A DNA stretch of 50,570 nt from Methanobacteriota archaeon (lineage in GTDB: Archaea; Thermoplasmatota; Poseidoniia; Poseidoniales; Thalassarchaeaceae): the NCBI GenBank assembly GCA_002712285.1, contig PATC01000051.1, positions 1 to 50,570 on the forward strand, given 5' to 3'. Under the pieces are notes generated by a model that was given only the letters and a program-made list of their open reading frames with translations, did no database searches and was not told the DNA's origin. Of this stretch, positions 1 to 8,643 are shown piece after piece. A program made the position numbers and the translations under genes. Position 1 is the first letter of the stretch. Each line of letters opens with the position of its first letter.

Positions 1-2
1 CG

Positions 3-1865
3 GATTTTTACTCAGATGAGGATGTATATCTCTACGCATACCATTACTGCTTCCCCTCGGGTAATTATCATTGGAATTCAACTGTGTATGGCCCTAATGG
101 GTGGTATGACTATGACTACGGAAACCTGAATGTCACGAACAATAGTTGGTGGACAGATGTCTGGGAATATTTTGATGGAGAACTTCCACCCGGAGAATAC
201 ACTTGGTATTACGGATTCACAAATTGGGGGGATATCTCAAGATATGTCTCACACAACTTCACAGTCATCGATAATGGGACTGGTACAAATGTCACAGGAT
301 CATGTTCTTTCCCTTCCTTTGAGGCGACTCCATATGCTCTGTATGCTGGAGATGATCTGACCTACAATTGGACCATGAATGGAGATATCAGTTCCCATGT
401 TTACTTATCCCTTCACAGTGGATGGGGAACACAGTACTATTATTCTGGAATCGTAGTGAATGATGGGAGTCATACGATTACTCTGCCATCCCAAATGAAT
501 CCAAATCTAGACTACACGGTGTATGTCGAAAGTGCCTTCCAAGATGGTCGGACCACACTATGTTGGAAGTATGGAGCAATTGACATTCTTGGTTCCAACG
601 AAGGGCCCTTGGGTAACAATACAGCCGTACCCCCGACTGTTGACCTAACACCTAGGATCTCCATGTGGTTTGGAAAGGTGAACCAGCATAATGAAAATGG
701 CACTTGGATGACTGATCCAGACGGCGTTGCAGGAGCCGGTTCGTATGACGATTGGGGCGACGAAGGTTGGGGCGATCGTAAGCTTGAGTACTGCCAACGT
801 TTCTGGCCAGATACAGTCGATGTCGTACTCCGCGACTCTCCTGAAGAGATTATATTCTATACACGATACAATTCAGAAGCCTACCTTTCCACTAAACCGG
901 TTTGGGAATGTGTCCTTGAAGGCGCTCAAGTCCCGGAATTAACCGGCGTATGTTCCATTGATCTGACAATTACTCCAACTGAACTAGAAGTAGGAGATAC
1001 TTTGACGGTGTCTTGGACAATGACTGGAGATATTCCTGTTGAGGTTGGAATTGCGTTCTTCAGCACTGTGCAAGGACAGTGGAATGTAGGTGTTCAATAT
1101 CACTTGAGTGAGATTACTGCTAATGATGGTGGATTTGCTTATCCTATCCCTCAAGGTATGAATCCAGACCGAGATTACTACATGTATATCGATGCTGAAT
1201 TAACGGATGATTTCACAACTTATTGTTGGAAGTATGGCTCTTTTGATATTCTTGCTAGTAATGAGGGTGCTTTGGAAGAAGTATTGGACAATCTCTTCAA
1301 TTCGACTGACCGCACTCCTCGGATTTCAATGTGGTATGGTAAGGTAAACCAACATAACGAAAATGGAACTTGGATGACCGATCCTGATGGAACTGCCGGG
1401 GCAGGTAATTTCAACCAATTCGGAAGTGATGGTTGGGGAGATCGCAAGCTTGAGTATTGTCAGCGTTTCTGGCCTGACACAGTATCTGTCGCTCCTATGG
1501 GTGCAGAACAGATTGTATTCTATACAAGAGGAAATCAGGTTGCCTATCTCACTACAAAACCAGTTTGGCAATGTGTTCAAGATACCGATGGTGATGGAAT
1601 CTTGGATCCTGATGATGCTGATGATGACGGAGATGGTTGGAGCGATATTCTAGAACAAGCGTGTGGAACCAACGAATTGGACGTCAATGACGTCCCTGCT
1701 GATTCAGACGGGGATCAGATTTGTGATCTACTCGATGACGCATTAGACGAAGTAATCACAGATGCTTCTGAAGAAGATGCTGGTTTCTTGCCAGGATTCA
1801 GTGCGATTGGTGGCCTTGCAGCACTCTGTGCTGCAATGCTCATTGGGCGTCGCCGTGTAGAGTAA
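3..1865 (+). CDS. Partial secreted surface protein with duplicated module and PGF-CTERM-like anchor
   Basis: The reading frame is open from the left edge, so the N-terminus and any signal peptide lie outside the window. The visible part is rich in Asn, Trp, Tyr and Asp, with several N-x-S/T sequons, as in extracellular archaeal proteins. A block of about 210 residues occurs twice: a beta-sandwich-like stretch ending in a CWKYG-x2-DIL motif, then a module starting RISMW and ending KPVW-x-CV. After it come two Asp-rich thrombospondin type 3-like calcium motifs (DTDGDGILDPDD, DSDGDQICD). The C-terminus reads PGFSAIGG, a hydrophobic stretch, then GRRRVE, which fits the PGF-CTERM signal cut by archaeosortase A. 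I infer a cell-surface protein; its ligand is unknown. Confidence 0.85.
   Translation, partial: DFYSDEDVYLYAYHYCFPSGNYHWNSTVYGPNGWYDYDYGNLNVTNNSWWTDVWEYFDGELPPGEYTWYYGFTNWGDISRYVSHNFTVIDNGTGTNVTGSCSFPSFEATPYALYAGDDLTYNWTMNGDISSHVYLSLHSGWGTQYYYSGIVVNDGSHTITLPSQMNPNLDYTVYVESAFQDGRTTLCWKYGAIDILGSNEGPLGNNTAVPPTVDLTPRISMWFGKVNQHNENGTWMTDPDGVAGAGSYDDWGDEGWGDRKLEYCQRFWPDTVDVVLRDSPEEIIFYTRYNSEAYLSTKPVWECVLEGAQVPELTGVCSIDLTITPTELEVGDTLTVSWTMTGDIPVEVGIAFFSTVQGQWNVGVQYHLSEITANDGGFAYPIPQGMNPDRDYYMYIDAELTDDFTTYCWKYGSFDILASNEGALEEVLDNLFNSTDRTPRISMWYGKVNQHNENGTWMTDPDGTAGAGNFNQFGSDGWGDRKLEYCQRFWPDTVSVAPMGAEQIVFYTRGNQVAYLTTKPVWQCVQDTDGDGILDPDDADDDGDGWSDILEQACGTNELDVNDVPADSDGDQICDLLDDALDEVITDASEEDAGFLPGFSAIGGLAALCAAMLIGRRRVE
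300..1576 (+). repeat. Tandem duplication of a ~210-residue extracellular module
   Basis: Two in-frame copies lie at about 300-913 and 948-1576. The strongest match is the second half of each copy (654-913 and 1320-1576), which shares RISMW-[FY]-GKVNQHNENGTWM, GWGDRKLEYCQRFWPDTV and YLxTKPVW. The first halves are more diverged but keep WTM-x-GDI, MNP-x2-DY and CWKYG. It is a domain duplication within the gene, not a mobile element. Confidence 0.85.
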
Positions 1866-1888
1866 ATTGACTATTTTGGTGATAATTT

Positions 1889-2440
1889 ATGCAGATTCAA
1901 TCTTCAGTATATTCTCTTTGTCTTTTACTTCTAATGATGCCACTCTCAGGATGTATTTTGGATCAGCAGTTTAAGGGTGAACTTGTTGGGACGTTTGACA
2001 TCGAAAGTTTAGGGGTTGGGACTACCAATACAAACGACACCATCGCTTCTTTTTCACTGATAAATTACAGTTACAATAACTTGGTACAATTCAACGATGA
2101 TACAGGAAGTCAGGATGGTAGTGACCATTTCCGATTCCGGATTCTTATTGGAGATACGAATGATGCTAACCGTCCCTCATTCGAATGCAGGATTCAGTCA
2201 CTATCACCTAGTGATTGCATCATATTAGAATCGGTGGAAGATGGGATTTGGGAAATTGATGAAACTATTACGTTTCAAGAGAATGATGCGGATATTTGCT
2301 CTGCAGGATGCTTGGTTCAACTGACGATTATGAATGGGGACATCATTACTGAAGCGGAGGAGAATCTGAAATATATAGGTCAAGAAGGAATTGGAAATAG
2401 CCCCGTTACGCACACAGCTAATTTCTGGATGGGGCAGTAA
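1889..2440 (+). CDS. Secreted lipoprotein of unknown function
   Basis: The 183-residue product starts with a hydrophobic signal peptide ending in the lipobox LSGC (Cys22), so it is predicted to be exported and lipid-anchored. The mature part is polar and beta-rich with five further cysteines (ECR, DCI, ICSAGC), which could form disulfides. I recognise no enzyme motif. It starts 23 nt after the surface-protein gene, with GGTGAT just upstream of the ATG, so the two are probably co-transcribed. Function unknown. Confidence 0.75.
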   Translation: MQIQSSVYSLCLLLLMMPLSGCILDQQFKGELVGTFDIESLGVGTTNTNDTIASFSLINYSYNNLVQFNDDTGSQDGSDHFRFRILIGDTNDANRPSFECRIQSLSPSDCIILESVEDGIWEIDETITFQENDADICSAGCLVQLTIMNGDIITEAEENLKYIGQEGIGNSPVTHTANFWMGQ

Positions 2441-2484
2441 GCGGCTTGACATTGGATTAAGAACAGGTGCTATTAGGTAACATT

Positions 2485-3036
2485 ATGAAAGCTTTGAACG
2501 CCATTGTTCTCAGCATTCTTTTGTTGAGTGTTGTATCCACAAATCTGGTCAGTGCTGACGTAAGTGATGAAACTGTAATTACAGTAGACAGTACAAATCT
2601 TAGATTCAGTCCTTCGGATGTCACAATCCAAGAAGGGGATTCTGTGAGATTCTTTTGGTCAGGGGAACTTCTTCCACATAATGCTGTAGCAAAAGATGGT
2701 ACATTCGATTCAGGAGATCCAGCAAGAGAAGTTGATTATACATTCATTTTTGAGTTGGGAAGCAATGGAACTTACGAGTTTGTCTGTGAGCCACATGAGT
2801 CGGCTGGAATGGTTGGGACCATAACTGTTGAACCGGCCCCTGTACAGAATGAATCAGATAATCAAGAAAATGAAAGTCAATTTGATTCTGAAGAGATTCA
2901 GGGTGATTCTTCTTCAATCCATTTCGATGCTATTTACCTAGTAATCTTACTCATTATCGTATATTTCGTAGGTCGGTCAAGAGGCGGCAAAAGTTTAGCA
3001 TTCTCAATTCGAGAAAATTCTGATGAAGAAGAATAA
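2485..3036 (+). CDS. Membrane-anchored cupredoxin (plastocyanin/halocyanin-like)
   Basis: After an N-terminal signal peptide (MKALNA to VSA) there is one cupredoxin domain with a type 1 copper site: a His in LPHNAV, then C-x2-H-x4-M in CEPHESAGM. A Glu/Gln/Asn-rich linker follows, then a C-terminal transmembrane helix (about residues 150-168) with the basic stop RSRGGK. The family carries electrons on the outer face of the membrane. The ATG at 2485 was chosen over the GTG at 2467 because it directly precedes the signal peptide. The electron partners cannot be told from this window. Confidence 0.9.
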   Translation: MKALNAIVLSILLLSVVSTNLVSADVSDETVITVDSTNLRFSPSDVTIQEGDSVRFFWSGELLPHNAVAKDGTFDSGDPAREVDYTFIFELGSNGTYEFVCEPHESAGMVGTITVEPAPVQNESDNQENESQFDSEEIQGDSSSIHFDAIYLVILLIIVYFVGRSRGGKSLAFSIRENSDEEE

Positions 3037-3057
3037 CGATTAGAATATCATGTATTT

Positions 3058-3077
3058 GACCCTCCAGAGTAGGGGTC
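3058..3077 (+). terminator. Possible hairpin after the cupredoxin gene
   Basis: GACCCT pairs with AGGGGTC around a short loop, 22 nt after the cupredoxin stop. There is no strong T-tract behind it, so termination here is only a suggestion. Confidence 0.2.
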
Positions 3078-3135
3078 TAAGGACGAAATCTCCAATAATT
3101 TTACCATGGATATGTAAAATCGACACACTGGATGG

Positions 3136-3145
3136 CATATTTATC
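3136..3145 (+). promoter_or_regulatory. TATA-like box before a small ORF
   Basis: The sequence CATATTTATC lies 28 nt before an ATG at 3173. This is the spacing expected for a leaderless archaeal transcript and is the main support for the 38-codon ORF that follows. Confidence 0.4.
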
Positions 3146-3172
3146 TGAAATACGAAATCTTCACCGTATTAA

Positions 3173-3289
3173 ATGGCTGATAATGCAGGTTATCCGCCCC
3201 CCGTATGCGTGTATTTTGCAGATCAAATGGAATATCCCATTTCCCACTCCTTAATGGAATATGTATCAGGTAGAAATGATTCTACTTGA
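3173..3289 (+). CDS. Candidate 38-aa leaderless small protein
   Basis: An ATG-to-TGA frame of 38 codons begins MADNAGYPPPVCVYF and ends GRNDST. It sits in the otherwise empty 280-bp gap between the cupredoxin gene and hutI, downstream of a TATA-like box at leaderless spacing. It has one Cys, several Tyr and Pro, and no membrane segment. I recognise no family. It may be a real short protein or a chance ORF; conservation in related genomes would decide. Confidence 0.35.
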   Translation: MADNAGYPPPVCVYFADQMEYPISHSLMEYVSGRNDST

Positions 3290-3316
3290 AAAATTATACA
3301 ATAAATGAGAATTACT

Positions 3317-4633
3317 TTAGTTAGAATTGGTATTACTTGTATAGCCTATCAATGAAGTGTGGTGGATTGAAAAATCAACAGGATTATCCCCTGGCATCAA
3401 GCACCATCCATCAGCGCTTTCAGTTTGAAGAATGTTGAGATCAGCTACCCCTCCCTCGATTAATTGGCCAACACCGAGCGGAGTATCAAGTGTCGATGCT
3501 GCATTGACAGTGACTGCTGCCAAGGCTGCGATTGGCGGGATGCGCATTCGGTGTACAGCAAGACTTCCTACAAACGGGATGGAGAGCGACCGACAATTTG
3601 GGTTAAAGTCAGTCGCCATTGACCACTTCCATCCTTCATTGATACATTGCTCAATAGCATTAGTCATCGGATCTCCATGCACGTATGGAGTTCCAGGTAG
3701 GAATCCAGTGTTAACTCCGGCTTTAGATGCTTTTTCACGAGCATCATCGGATGAGTATCCGGCATGATCTGCCGAATCTACTCTTAGCTCAGCTGCGAGG
3801 TTGAGTCCTCCTCCATCAACAAATTCGTCCACATGTAGGCGGCTTCTGAGTCCCTTTCGCATTGATGAATGAACAATATCTTCTGTAAATTCAAGATCAA
3901 ACCATCCGGGTTCACAGAATACATCAACTGATGTTGCAATGTTTTGTTCTATGATTGCAGGTAATTGTTCATCCACAAGATGTTCATTCCAAGATTGATG
4001 ATGTACGTCAGGTGGATATGCATGAGCACCCAACCATGTGTGATGTAATGCGGGTGCATCGTGAAGATCTTCGAGTGATTTAGCGGCTGATAGCAATCGA
4101 AGTTCAGTATCGGTATCGAGACCGTATCCTGACTTTGCTTCCATTGTCGTAGTACCCATAGAGCGCGCTCTCTGAATTCGATTTTTACCAATCTCGATAA
4201 GCCGAGAGATGTCAGAATTTCTGGTCGCTTTCACAGTGGTAGATATTCCCATTCCAAGCTTGGAAAGGTCTTGGTAAGTCTTCCCTTCAATCTTTAGAGC
4301 CATCTCATGAGATCTATCTCCATCCCAAAGTAGATGCGTATGTGAGTCGACAAAGCCGGGAACAATGGCCTTCCCGTTTGTATTAATCCAGCGATTTCCT
4401 TCAGGAGTGATATGCATTTTTTGATGCGTATCAGGTCGGATATCTCCCCACTCATGCTGTATTTCCTCATTAGGTGCCATCCGTTGGATTATCCCATTAC
4501 GGATATGTATGCCTATATCTTCACCAATATTCTTCTTTCGATTGAGTAAATCGGATCCATCAATTCGACCTGTTACAGGGTCCACAGAACTGAGGTGCGC
4601 GACTTCGGAAGCCCCGAGAATCACTGTGTCCAT
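3317..4633 (-). CDS. hutI: Imidazolonepropionase
   Basis: The enzyme hydrolyses 4-imidazolone-5-propanoate to N-formimino-L-glutamate, the third step of histidine degradation. The amidohydrolase signatures are all present: PGFVDSHTHL (metal ligands His98 and His100), MEAKSGYGL, GAHAYPP, FCEPGWF, LHVDEF, SADHAG and ATDFNPN. At 438 aa it is slightly longer than the usual 400-420, the extra being an N-terminal loop before the HTH motif. No other hut gene is in the window, so the pathway must be encoded elsewhere or be partial. It is transcribed divergently from kae1 across only 50 bp. Confidence 0.95.
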   Translation of the reverse strand: MDTVILGASEVAHLSSVDPVTGRIDGSDLLNRKKNIGEDIGIHIRNGIIQRMAPNEEIQHEWGDIRPDTHQKMHITPEGNRWINTNGKAIVPGFVDSHTHLLWDGDRSHEMALKIEGKTYQDLSKLGMGISTTVKATRNSDISRLIEIGKNRIQRARSMGTTTMEAKSGYGLDTDTELRLLSAAKSLEDLHDAPALHHTWLGAHAYPPDVHHQSWNEHLVDEQLPAIIEQNIATSVDVFCEPGWFDLEFTEDIVHSSMRKGLRSRLHVDEFVDGGGLNLAAELRVDSADHAGYSSDDAREKASKAGVNTGFLPGTPYVHGDPMTNAIEQCINEGWKWSMATDFNPNCRSLSIPFVGSLAVHRMRIPPIAALAAVTVNAASTLDTPLGVGQLIEGGVADLNILQTESADGWCLMPGDNPVDFSIHHTSLIGYTSNTNSN

Positions 4634-4683
4634 ATGCTCCGTTTAGCATTAAGGCTTGAAATGGATGCGGTCATCCGGAGTCC

Positions 4684-5697
4684 ATGGGTGGGGGTTGGGT
4701 CCTTGGTATCGAAAGCACAGCCCACACATTTTCGTTTGGTGCTGTAACTGAGGATATGGAGCCAATTCCGTCCTCTTCTTCGATTATTCGGCCGACGGAA
4801 GGCGGCATCCATCCAAGGGAGGCTGCTGACCATCATAGTGAAAATGCATCTCTCCTCCTCCAAGGTCTACTTTCGAGCAATTCACTTTCGATGAACAATC
4901 TAGTTGGCGTCGCGTATAGTCAGGGTCCTGGACTCGGTCCTTGTCTTCGTGTGGGGGCATCAGTTGCACGAGCTATTGCTACTGCACGAAATGTTCCATT
5001 AATTGGTGTGAATCATTGTGTAGCCCACATCGAGATTGGCCGAACAGTATGTGGGTGTGATGACCCCGTTCTTCTTTACGTCAGTGGAGGTAACACGCAA
5101 GTCATCACTCGTCTTGATGGTAGATATCGAGTACTAGGTGAAACAATGGATATTGGTATTGGAAATATGTTGGATAAATTTGCTCGTCATCACGGATATC
5201 CATTCCCGGGAGGACCTGAAATAGAGAAGGCTGCACTCCGATATCGCCAATCTGTTGAACTGCCTTCCATCGATGGTCTTGAACTCCCTTATGCAGTTCA
5301 GGGCATGGATCTCGCTTTCTCAGGGCTATTGAATGCAGCTGATACCTTAGTTGAGAAGGGGACTAGTTTCGATGCTGTTTGTTGGTCCTTGCAGGAACAT
5401 GCTTTCGCAGCCTCTATCGAAGTCGCTGAACGAGCACTCGCACACACAGGAAAGACCGAATTACTTCTTGGAGGAGGCGTCGCTTGTAATGAAAGAATAC
5501 GTGAGATGTCGGATATAATGTGCTTAGAACGAGGCGCTACGGCTCATTGGCCACCGAAGATGTACTGTATCGATAATGGAACAATGATTGCACTCCTTGG
5601 ATTGCTTCAACTAGAATCAATTGGACCAACAGAACTGATTGATTCGGCAGTAGACCAGATGCTCAGAACAGACATGACTCCAGTTGCATGGGCTTGA
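4684..5697 (+). CDS. kae1: tRNA N6-adenosine threonylcarbamoyltransferase, Kae1/TsaD family
   Basis: Kae1 is the catalytic subunit of the KEOPS complex, which transfers threonylcarbamoyl to A37 of ANN-decoding tRNAs. At 337 aa it has family length. It starts with LGIESTAHTFSFG, has the metal-binding H-x3-H (His111, His115), the nucleotide-binding YVSGGNTQ, GGGVACNERIR, and the C-terminal metal-binding Asp297 in YCIDNGTMIA. Unlike in several euryarchaea it is not fused to the Bud32 kinase. It shares a short divergent promoter region with hutI. Confidence 0.96.
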   Translation: MGGGWVLGIESTAHTFSFGAVTEDMEPIPSSSSIIRPTEGGIHPREAADHHSENASLLLQGLLSSNSLSMNNLVGVAYSQGPGLGPCLRVGASVARAIATARNVPLIGVNHCVAHIEIGRTVCGCDDPVLLYVSGGNTQVITRLDGRYRVLGETMDIGIGNMLDKFARHHGYPFPGGPEIEKAALRYRQSVELPSIDGLELPYAVQGMDLAFSGLLNAADTLVEKGTSFDAVCWSLQEHAFAASIEVAERALAHTGKTELLLGGGVACNERIREMSDIMCLERGATAHWPPKMYCIDNGTMIALLGLLQLESIGPTELIDSAVDQMLRTDMTPVAWA

Positions 5698-5741
5698 TTT
5701 GAGTGGAAGCCTTTACAGGTGTTCGACCAACCCTACAAATC

Positions 5742-5746
5742 GGAGG
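5742..5746 (+). promoter_or_regulatory. Shine-Dalgarno site that decides a CTG start
   Basis: GGAGG lies 7 nt before a CTG codon at 5754 and 52 nt before the nearest GTG start. It is the main reason to start the downstream protein at CTG. An ATT codon at 5751 would also be in frame but would be spaced less well. Confidence 0.55.
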
Positions 5747-5753
5747 GTGAATT

Positions 5754-6572
5754 CTGGCACGTCGAGGAAAAGGACGCAACGCACGTCGTTCGACGGTAGT
5801 GCGAAAGAATCAGGCTCCTGCGCCAGTAACTACTCCTGAACCAATTAAACCGTCAGTTGTTGAGAAACCGCAAGACGTTTACCGTCCTAATACACCCCCT
5901 ACCGCTCCTGTTCAGAAGCAGTATGGTGTGTCTGAACCTTCGCCTGAACCAATATCTGAACCAATATCTGAACCAGATCCTGTTCGTGTCCCTGAGGATG
6001 ATGAAAAATTAGTTCCGGAGTCTAAGCCAATTGTTGCTGCACAACCGGCTACTTCAATACAAGATGGAGCAGATCGTCGAAGTCTTGGCCTGTCTGCTCT
6101 TGAAGAGGAATCTGTAACTGAAGAAAGTCCAGTTGTGATTGAGACTGAAGATCGAGTTAGTGCTCTAATCAACCGTTCTCAGGAAGGTGCGAGTGAAGCA
6201 GGATATGCTCCAGTTCCACCTGCTCCTAAACCCGCCGAAGATACGCCAAAAGAACAACCTCGAAGGCAACCACGTCGTATTTCCAAAGCTAAGAGAAATA
6301 ATCAGATGAATAAGCACAATAGCCGTGCCCGTCGTTTGAATCGTTCACGTCATATGGAATACAAGTATGAGATGCGGGCACTGTTGAAGGAAATTGAAGT
6401 CGGAACAGAACATCATTCCGTACTGCTGGGAACTATCTGGGCGAAAGGTGAACGTCAAGACGTAAAATCTGCGAAAGATTTCGTTAGAGAACGAAAAGAT
6501 GCAGGTGCAATCAATGACGAGCAAATGGACCGTCTTCTATCATTAATTGATGATTACACAACTCGCCGTTGA
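5754..6572 (+). CDS. Basic/disordered protein of unknown function, probable CTG start
   Basis: From a CTG at 5754 the product is 272 aa and begins MARRGKGRNARRS (CTG read as Met). A strong Shine-Dalgarno-like GGAGG (5742-5746) sits 7 nt before this codon, while the first conventional start (GTG, 5799) has no such site. An in-frame TGA at 5748 limits the frame upstream. Residues of about 20-170 are Pro/Glu-rich and likely disordered. A basic patch (KAKRNNQMNKHNSRARR) leads into a compact C-terminal domain of about 70 residues ending IDDYTTRR. The basic termini suggest RNA or ribosome contact, but no family is recognised. The stop overlaps the next gene. Confidence 0.75.
   Translation: MARRGKGRNARRSTVVRKNQAPAPVTTPEPIKPSVVEKPQDVYRPNTPPTAPVQKQYGVSEPSPEPISEPISEPDPVRVPEDDEKLVPESKPIVAAQPATSIQDGADRRSLGLSALEEESVTEESPVVIETEDRVSALINRSQEGASEAGYAPVPPAPKPAEDTPKEQPRRQPRRISKAKRNNQMNKHNSRARRLNRSRHMEYKYEMRALLKEIEVGTEHHSVLLGTIWAKGERQDVKSAKDFVRERKDAGAINDEQMDRLLSLIDDYTTRR
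5945..5980 (+). repeat. Three in-frame 12-bp tandem units
   Basis: TGAACCAATATC occurs twice in a row and is followed by a third copy with two changes. It encodes repeated S-E-P-[IV/D] steps in the disordered region of the protein at 5754-6572, and looks like a recent slippage expansion. Confidence 0.8.
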
Positions 6573-8179
6573 ACGACAGGCTGATGACGGTCAACCTGCG
6601 ACAGGGGTTCATGGAGGAGTCGGAAGAGAGTGGCCGAACTCTCGGTGGCATTGATTTTCCTGCCATTCCTGACGTTGAGGGGGCACCTAGTCCTGGCGAG
6701 CCTCCTTACACACGCGGTATACATTCCACAATGTATCGATCTAGACGTTGGACTATGCGTCAATATGCAGGTTTCTCCACTGCTGAAGCAACCAATCAAC
6801 GATTCAAACTACTTCTTTCAGAAGGGCAGAAAGGACTCAGTGTTGCCTTTGATTTGCCAACACAACTCGGTATGGACAGTGATGACCCGCTTTCATTTGG
6901 AGAAGTGGGAAAAGTTGGTGTCGCCATTGATTCAATAGATGATATGCGGCGACTGTTTGATGGAATTGATTTGAGTGAAGTTTCAACTTCGATGACGATC
7001 AATGCTCCCGCAACTATTTTGCTTGCTTTGTATGTCGCAGTAGCTGAAGAGAAAGGAGTAGATCCGAAGCAACTGAGAGGGACAATACAGAATGATGTGT
7101 TGAAGGAATATATTGCTCGCGGACTCTACGTTTTTCCACCAGAACCGAGTCTTCGACTTGCTACTGATGTGATGAGATGGTGTGCTAAGAATGCACCCGC
7201 TTGGAATACTATTTCGATCAGTGGATATCATATCCGTGAGGCTGGTTCAACAGCAATTGAAGAGGTTGCATTCACCCTTGCTAATGCACTACAATATACT
7301 GATTCTGCCATTGCAGCTGGTTTGAAGATTGATGAATTCGCTCCAAGGATGTCATTCTTCTTTGGTTGCCACAATGATTTCTTTGAAGAAATAGCGAAAT
7401 TCCGAGCGGCTCGAACTTTGTGGTACGATTTAGTGCAGGAGCGCTATAGCCCTAAGGATCCCCGTTCATGTCGATTACGCTTCCATACTCAGACTGCAGG
7501 GGTCACCTTGACTGCCCAACAGCCAATGAATAACGTAGTTCGGGTTGCTTATCAGGCAATGGCTGCGGTCCTCGGTGGAACTCAATCCCTTCACACTAAT
7601 GCCTATGATGAGGCACTAGGGCTACCTACGGAGGATTCTGTGACAATCGCTCTTCGAACACAACAAATTCTCAGTGAAGAAACAGGTGTTCCTGAGGTAG
7701 TAGATCCTCTTGCAGGATCTGTTCACATTGAATATCTGACCGGACAGATTGTGCGAGGTGCTCGAGAAAAAATCGAAGCTATTCTCAATTCAGGTGGTGC
7801 TATGGAAGCGATAAAGCGCGGAGAACAGCAGAGATCTATCCACGAATCCGCATGGTCCCAACTAACGGAAATTGAGTCTAATCAGAGACGTATTATCGGT
7901 GTCAATCATGCTGAAGATGGTGCACCTATCACGGATGCAGGACAGTCTCTTGATCCAATACTCGTTGAAGCACAGTTGTCTCGAATCAATGAACATCGGA
8001 AAAAACGAGACAATGATATTGTTGCTTCACGACTTGAATCGTTGAGGTCAGCTTGTGAATCAGATGATGATTTGTTTCCTCATATTCTAGATTCAGTTAG
8101 AAACGGAGCTACAGTTGGAGAAGTCATGGGAATCATGCGCGACGTGTTTGGTACTTGGAGAGCACCGAGTGGAATTTGA
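6569..8179 (+). CDS. mcmA1: Methylmalonyl-CoA mutase, large (catalytic) subunit
   Basis: The split archaeal-type catalytic chain interconverts (R)-methylmalonyl-CoA and succinyl-CoA with adenosylcobalamin. It carries RGIHSTMYRSR followed by TMRQYAGF (CoA/substrate channel), FDLPTQLG, the SGYHIREAGS motif with the catalytic His, and FRAARTLW. The chain ends after RDVFGTW without the B12-binding DxHxxG domain, so a separate small subunit is required and is not in this window. The TTG start overlaps the previous stop (TTGA); ATG codons at 6584 and 6611 are alternatives. The epimerase gene follows within 10 nt, so this is a propionyl-CoA/succinyl-CoA unit. Confidence 0.95.
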   Translation: MNDRLMTVNLRQGFMEESEESGRTLGGIDFPAIPDVEGAPSPGEPPYTRGIHSTMYRSRRWTMRQYAGFSTAEATNQRFKLLLSEGQKGLSVAFDLPTQLGMDSDDPLSFGEVGKVGVAIDSIDDMRRLFDGIDLSEVSTSMTINAPATILLALYVAVAEEKGVDPKQLRGTIQNDVLKEYIARGLYVFPPEPSLRLATDVMRWCAKNAPAWNTISISGYHIREAGSTAIEEVAFTLANALQYTDSAIAAGLKIDEFAPRMSFFFGCHNDFFEEIAKFRAARTLWYDLVQERYSPKDPRSCRLRFHTQTAGVTLTAQQPMNNVVRVAYQAMAAVLGGTQSLHTNAYDEALGLPTEDSVTIALRTQQILSEETGVPEVVDPLAGSVHIEYLTGQIVRGAREKIEAILNSGGAMEAIKRGEQQRSIHESAWSQLTEIESNQRRIIGVNHAEDGAPITDAGQSLDPILVEAQLSRINEHRKKRDNDIVASRLESLRSACESDDDLFPHILDSVRNGATVGEVMGIMRDVFGTWRAPSGI

Positions 8180-8188
8180 GGTGTTGTG

Positions 8189-8611
8189 ATGAATATTGAA
8201 ATTGATCATATCGGAATTGCAGTTAAGAATTTAGACGAAAGAACACCTTTCTGGACAGCATTAGGCCTCCTACGTGGCGAAGACGAATCTTTACCGGACG
8301 ATGGTGTCATGGCTCGTTTCCTTTCAACTTCTGGTGAAACCTCGGAGCCGGTAAGGATTGAACTCCTTGAAGCGACTGGGCCAGATACTCCAATCGCGAA
8401 ATTCATTGATCGTCGCGGCGAAGGTGTTCAGCAAATTGCGTTTCGGGTCGATGATGTCCAATTGCTAATCGACCGGCTTGTTAGCAATGGTGTCCGAATG
8501 ATCGATGAGGTAGCACGCAACGGTGCCCATGGATCCAAGATTGCATTCGTCCATCCATCTTCTACCGGTGGCGTCCTCGTCGAACTTGTCCAACGGACTA
8601 TTGCCGAGTGA
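8189..8611 (+). CDS. mce: Methylmalonyl-CoA epimerase (VOC family)
   Basis: The product (140 aa) racemises (2S)/(2R)-methylmalonyl-CoA, feeding the mutase encoded just upstream. It has the two beta-alpha-beta VOC units: DHIGIAVKNLDE at the start with the first metal His, GEGVQQIAFRVDD in the middle, and FVHPSSTGGVLVELVQ with the terminal metal Glu. In the middle motif the commoner His-His pair is Gln-Gln, a variant I recall from actinobacterial members, so activity is still likely. The ATG at 8189 is preceded by GAGGTG at 8178-8183. Confidence 0.92.
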   Translation: MNIEIDHIGIAVKNLDERTPFWTALGLLRGEDESLPDDGVMARFLSTSGETSEPVRIELLEATGPDTPIAKFIDRRGEGVQQIAFRVDDVQLLIDRLVSNGVRMIDEVARNGAHGSKIAFVHPSSTGGVLVELVQRTIAE

Positions 8612-8643
8612 AGTTATAGGTGAGTATCTAGTCGAGTGATTTG

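Noticed and set aside
5945-5980. Possible CRISPR-like repeat
   Set aside because: Only three 12-bp head-to-tail units with no spacers, in frame inside a coding region.
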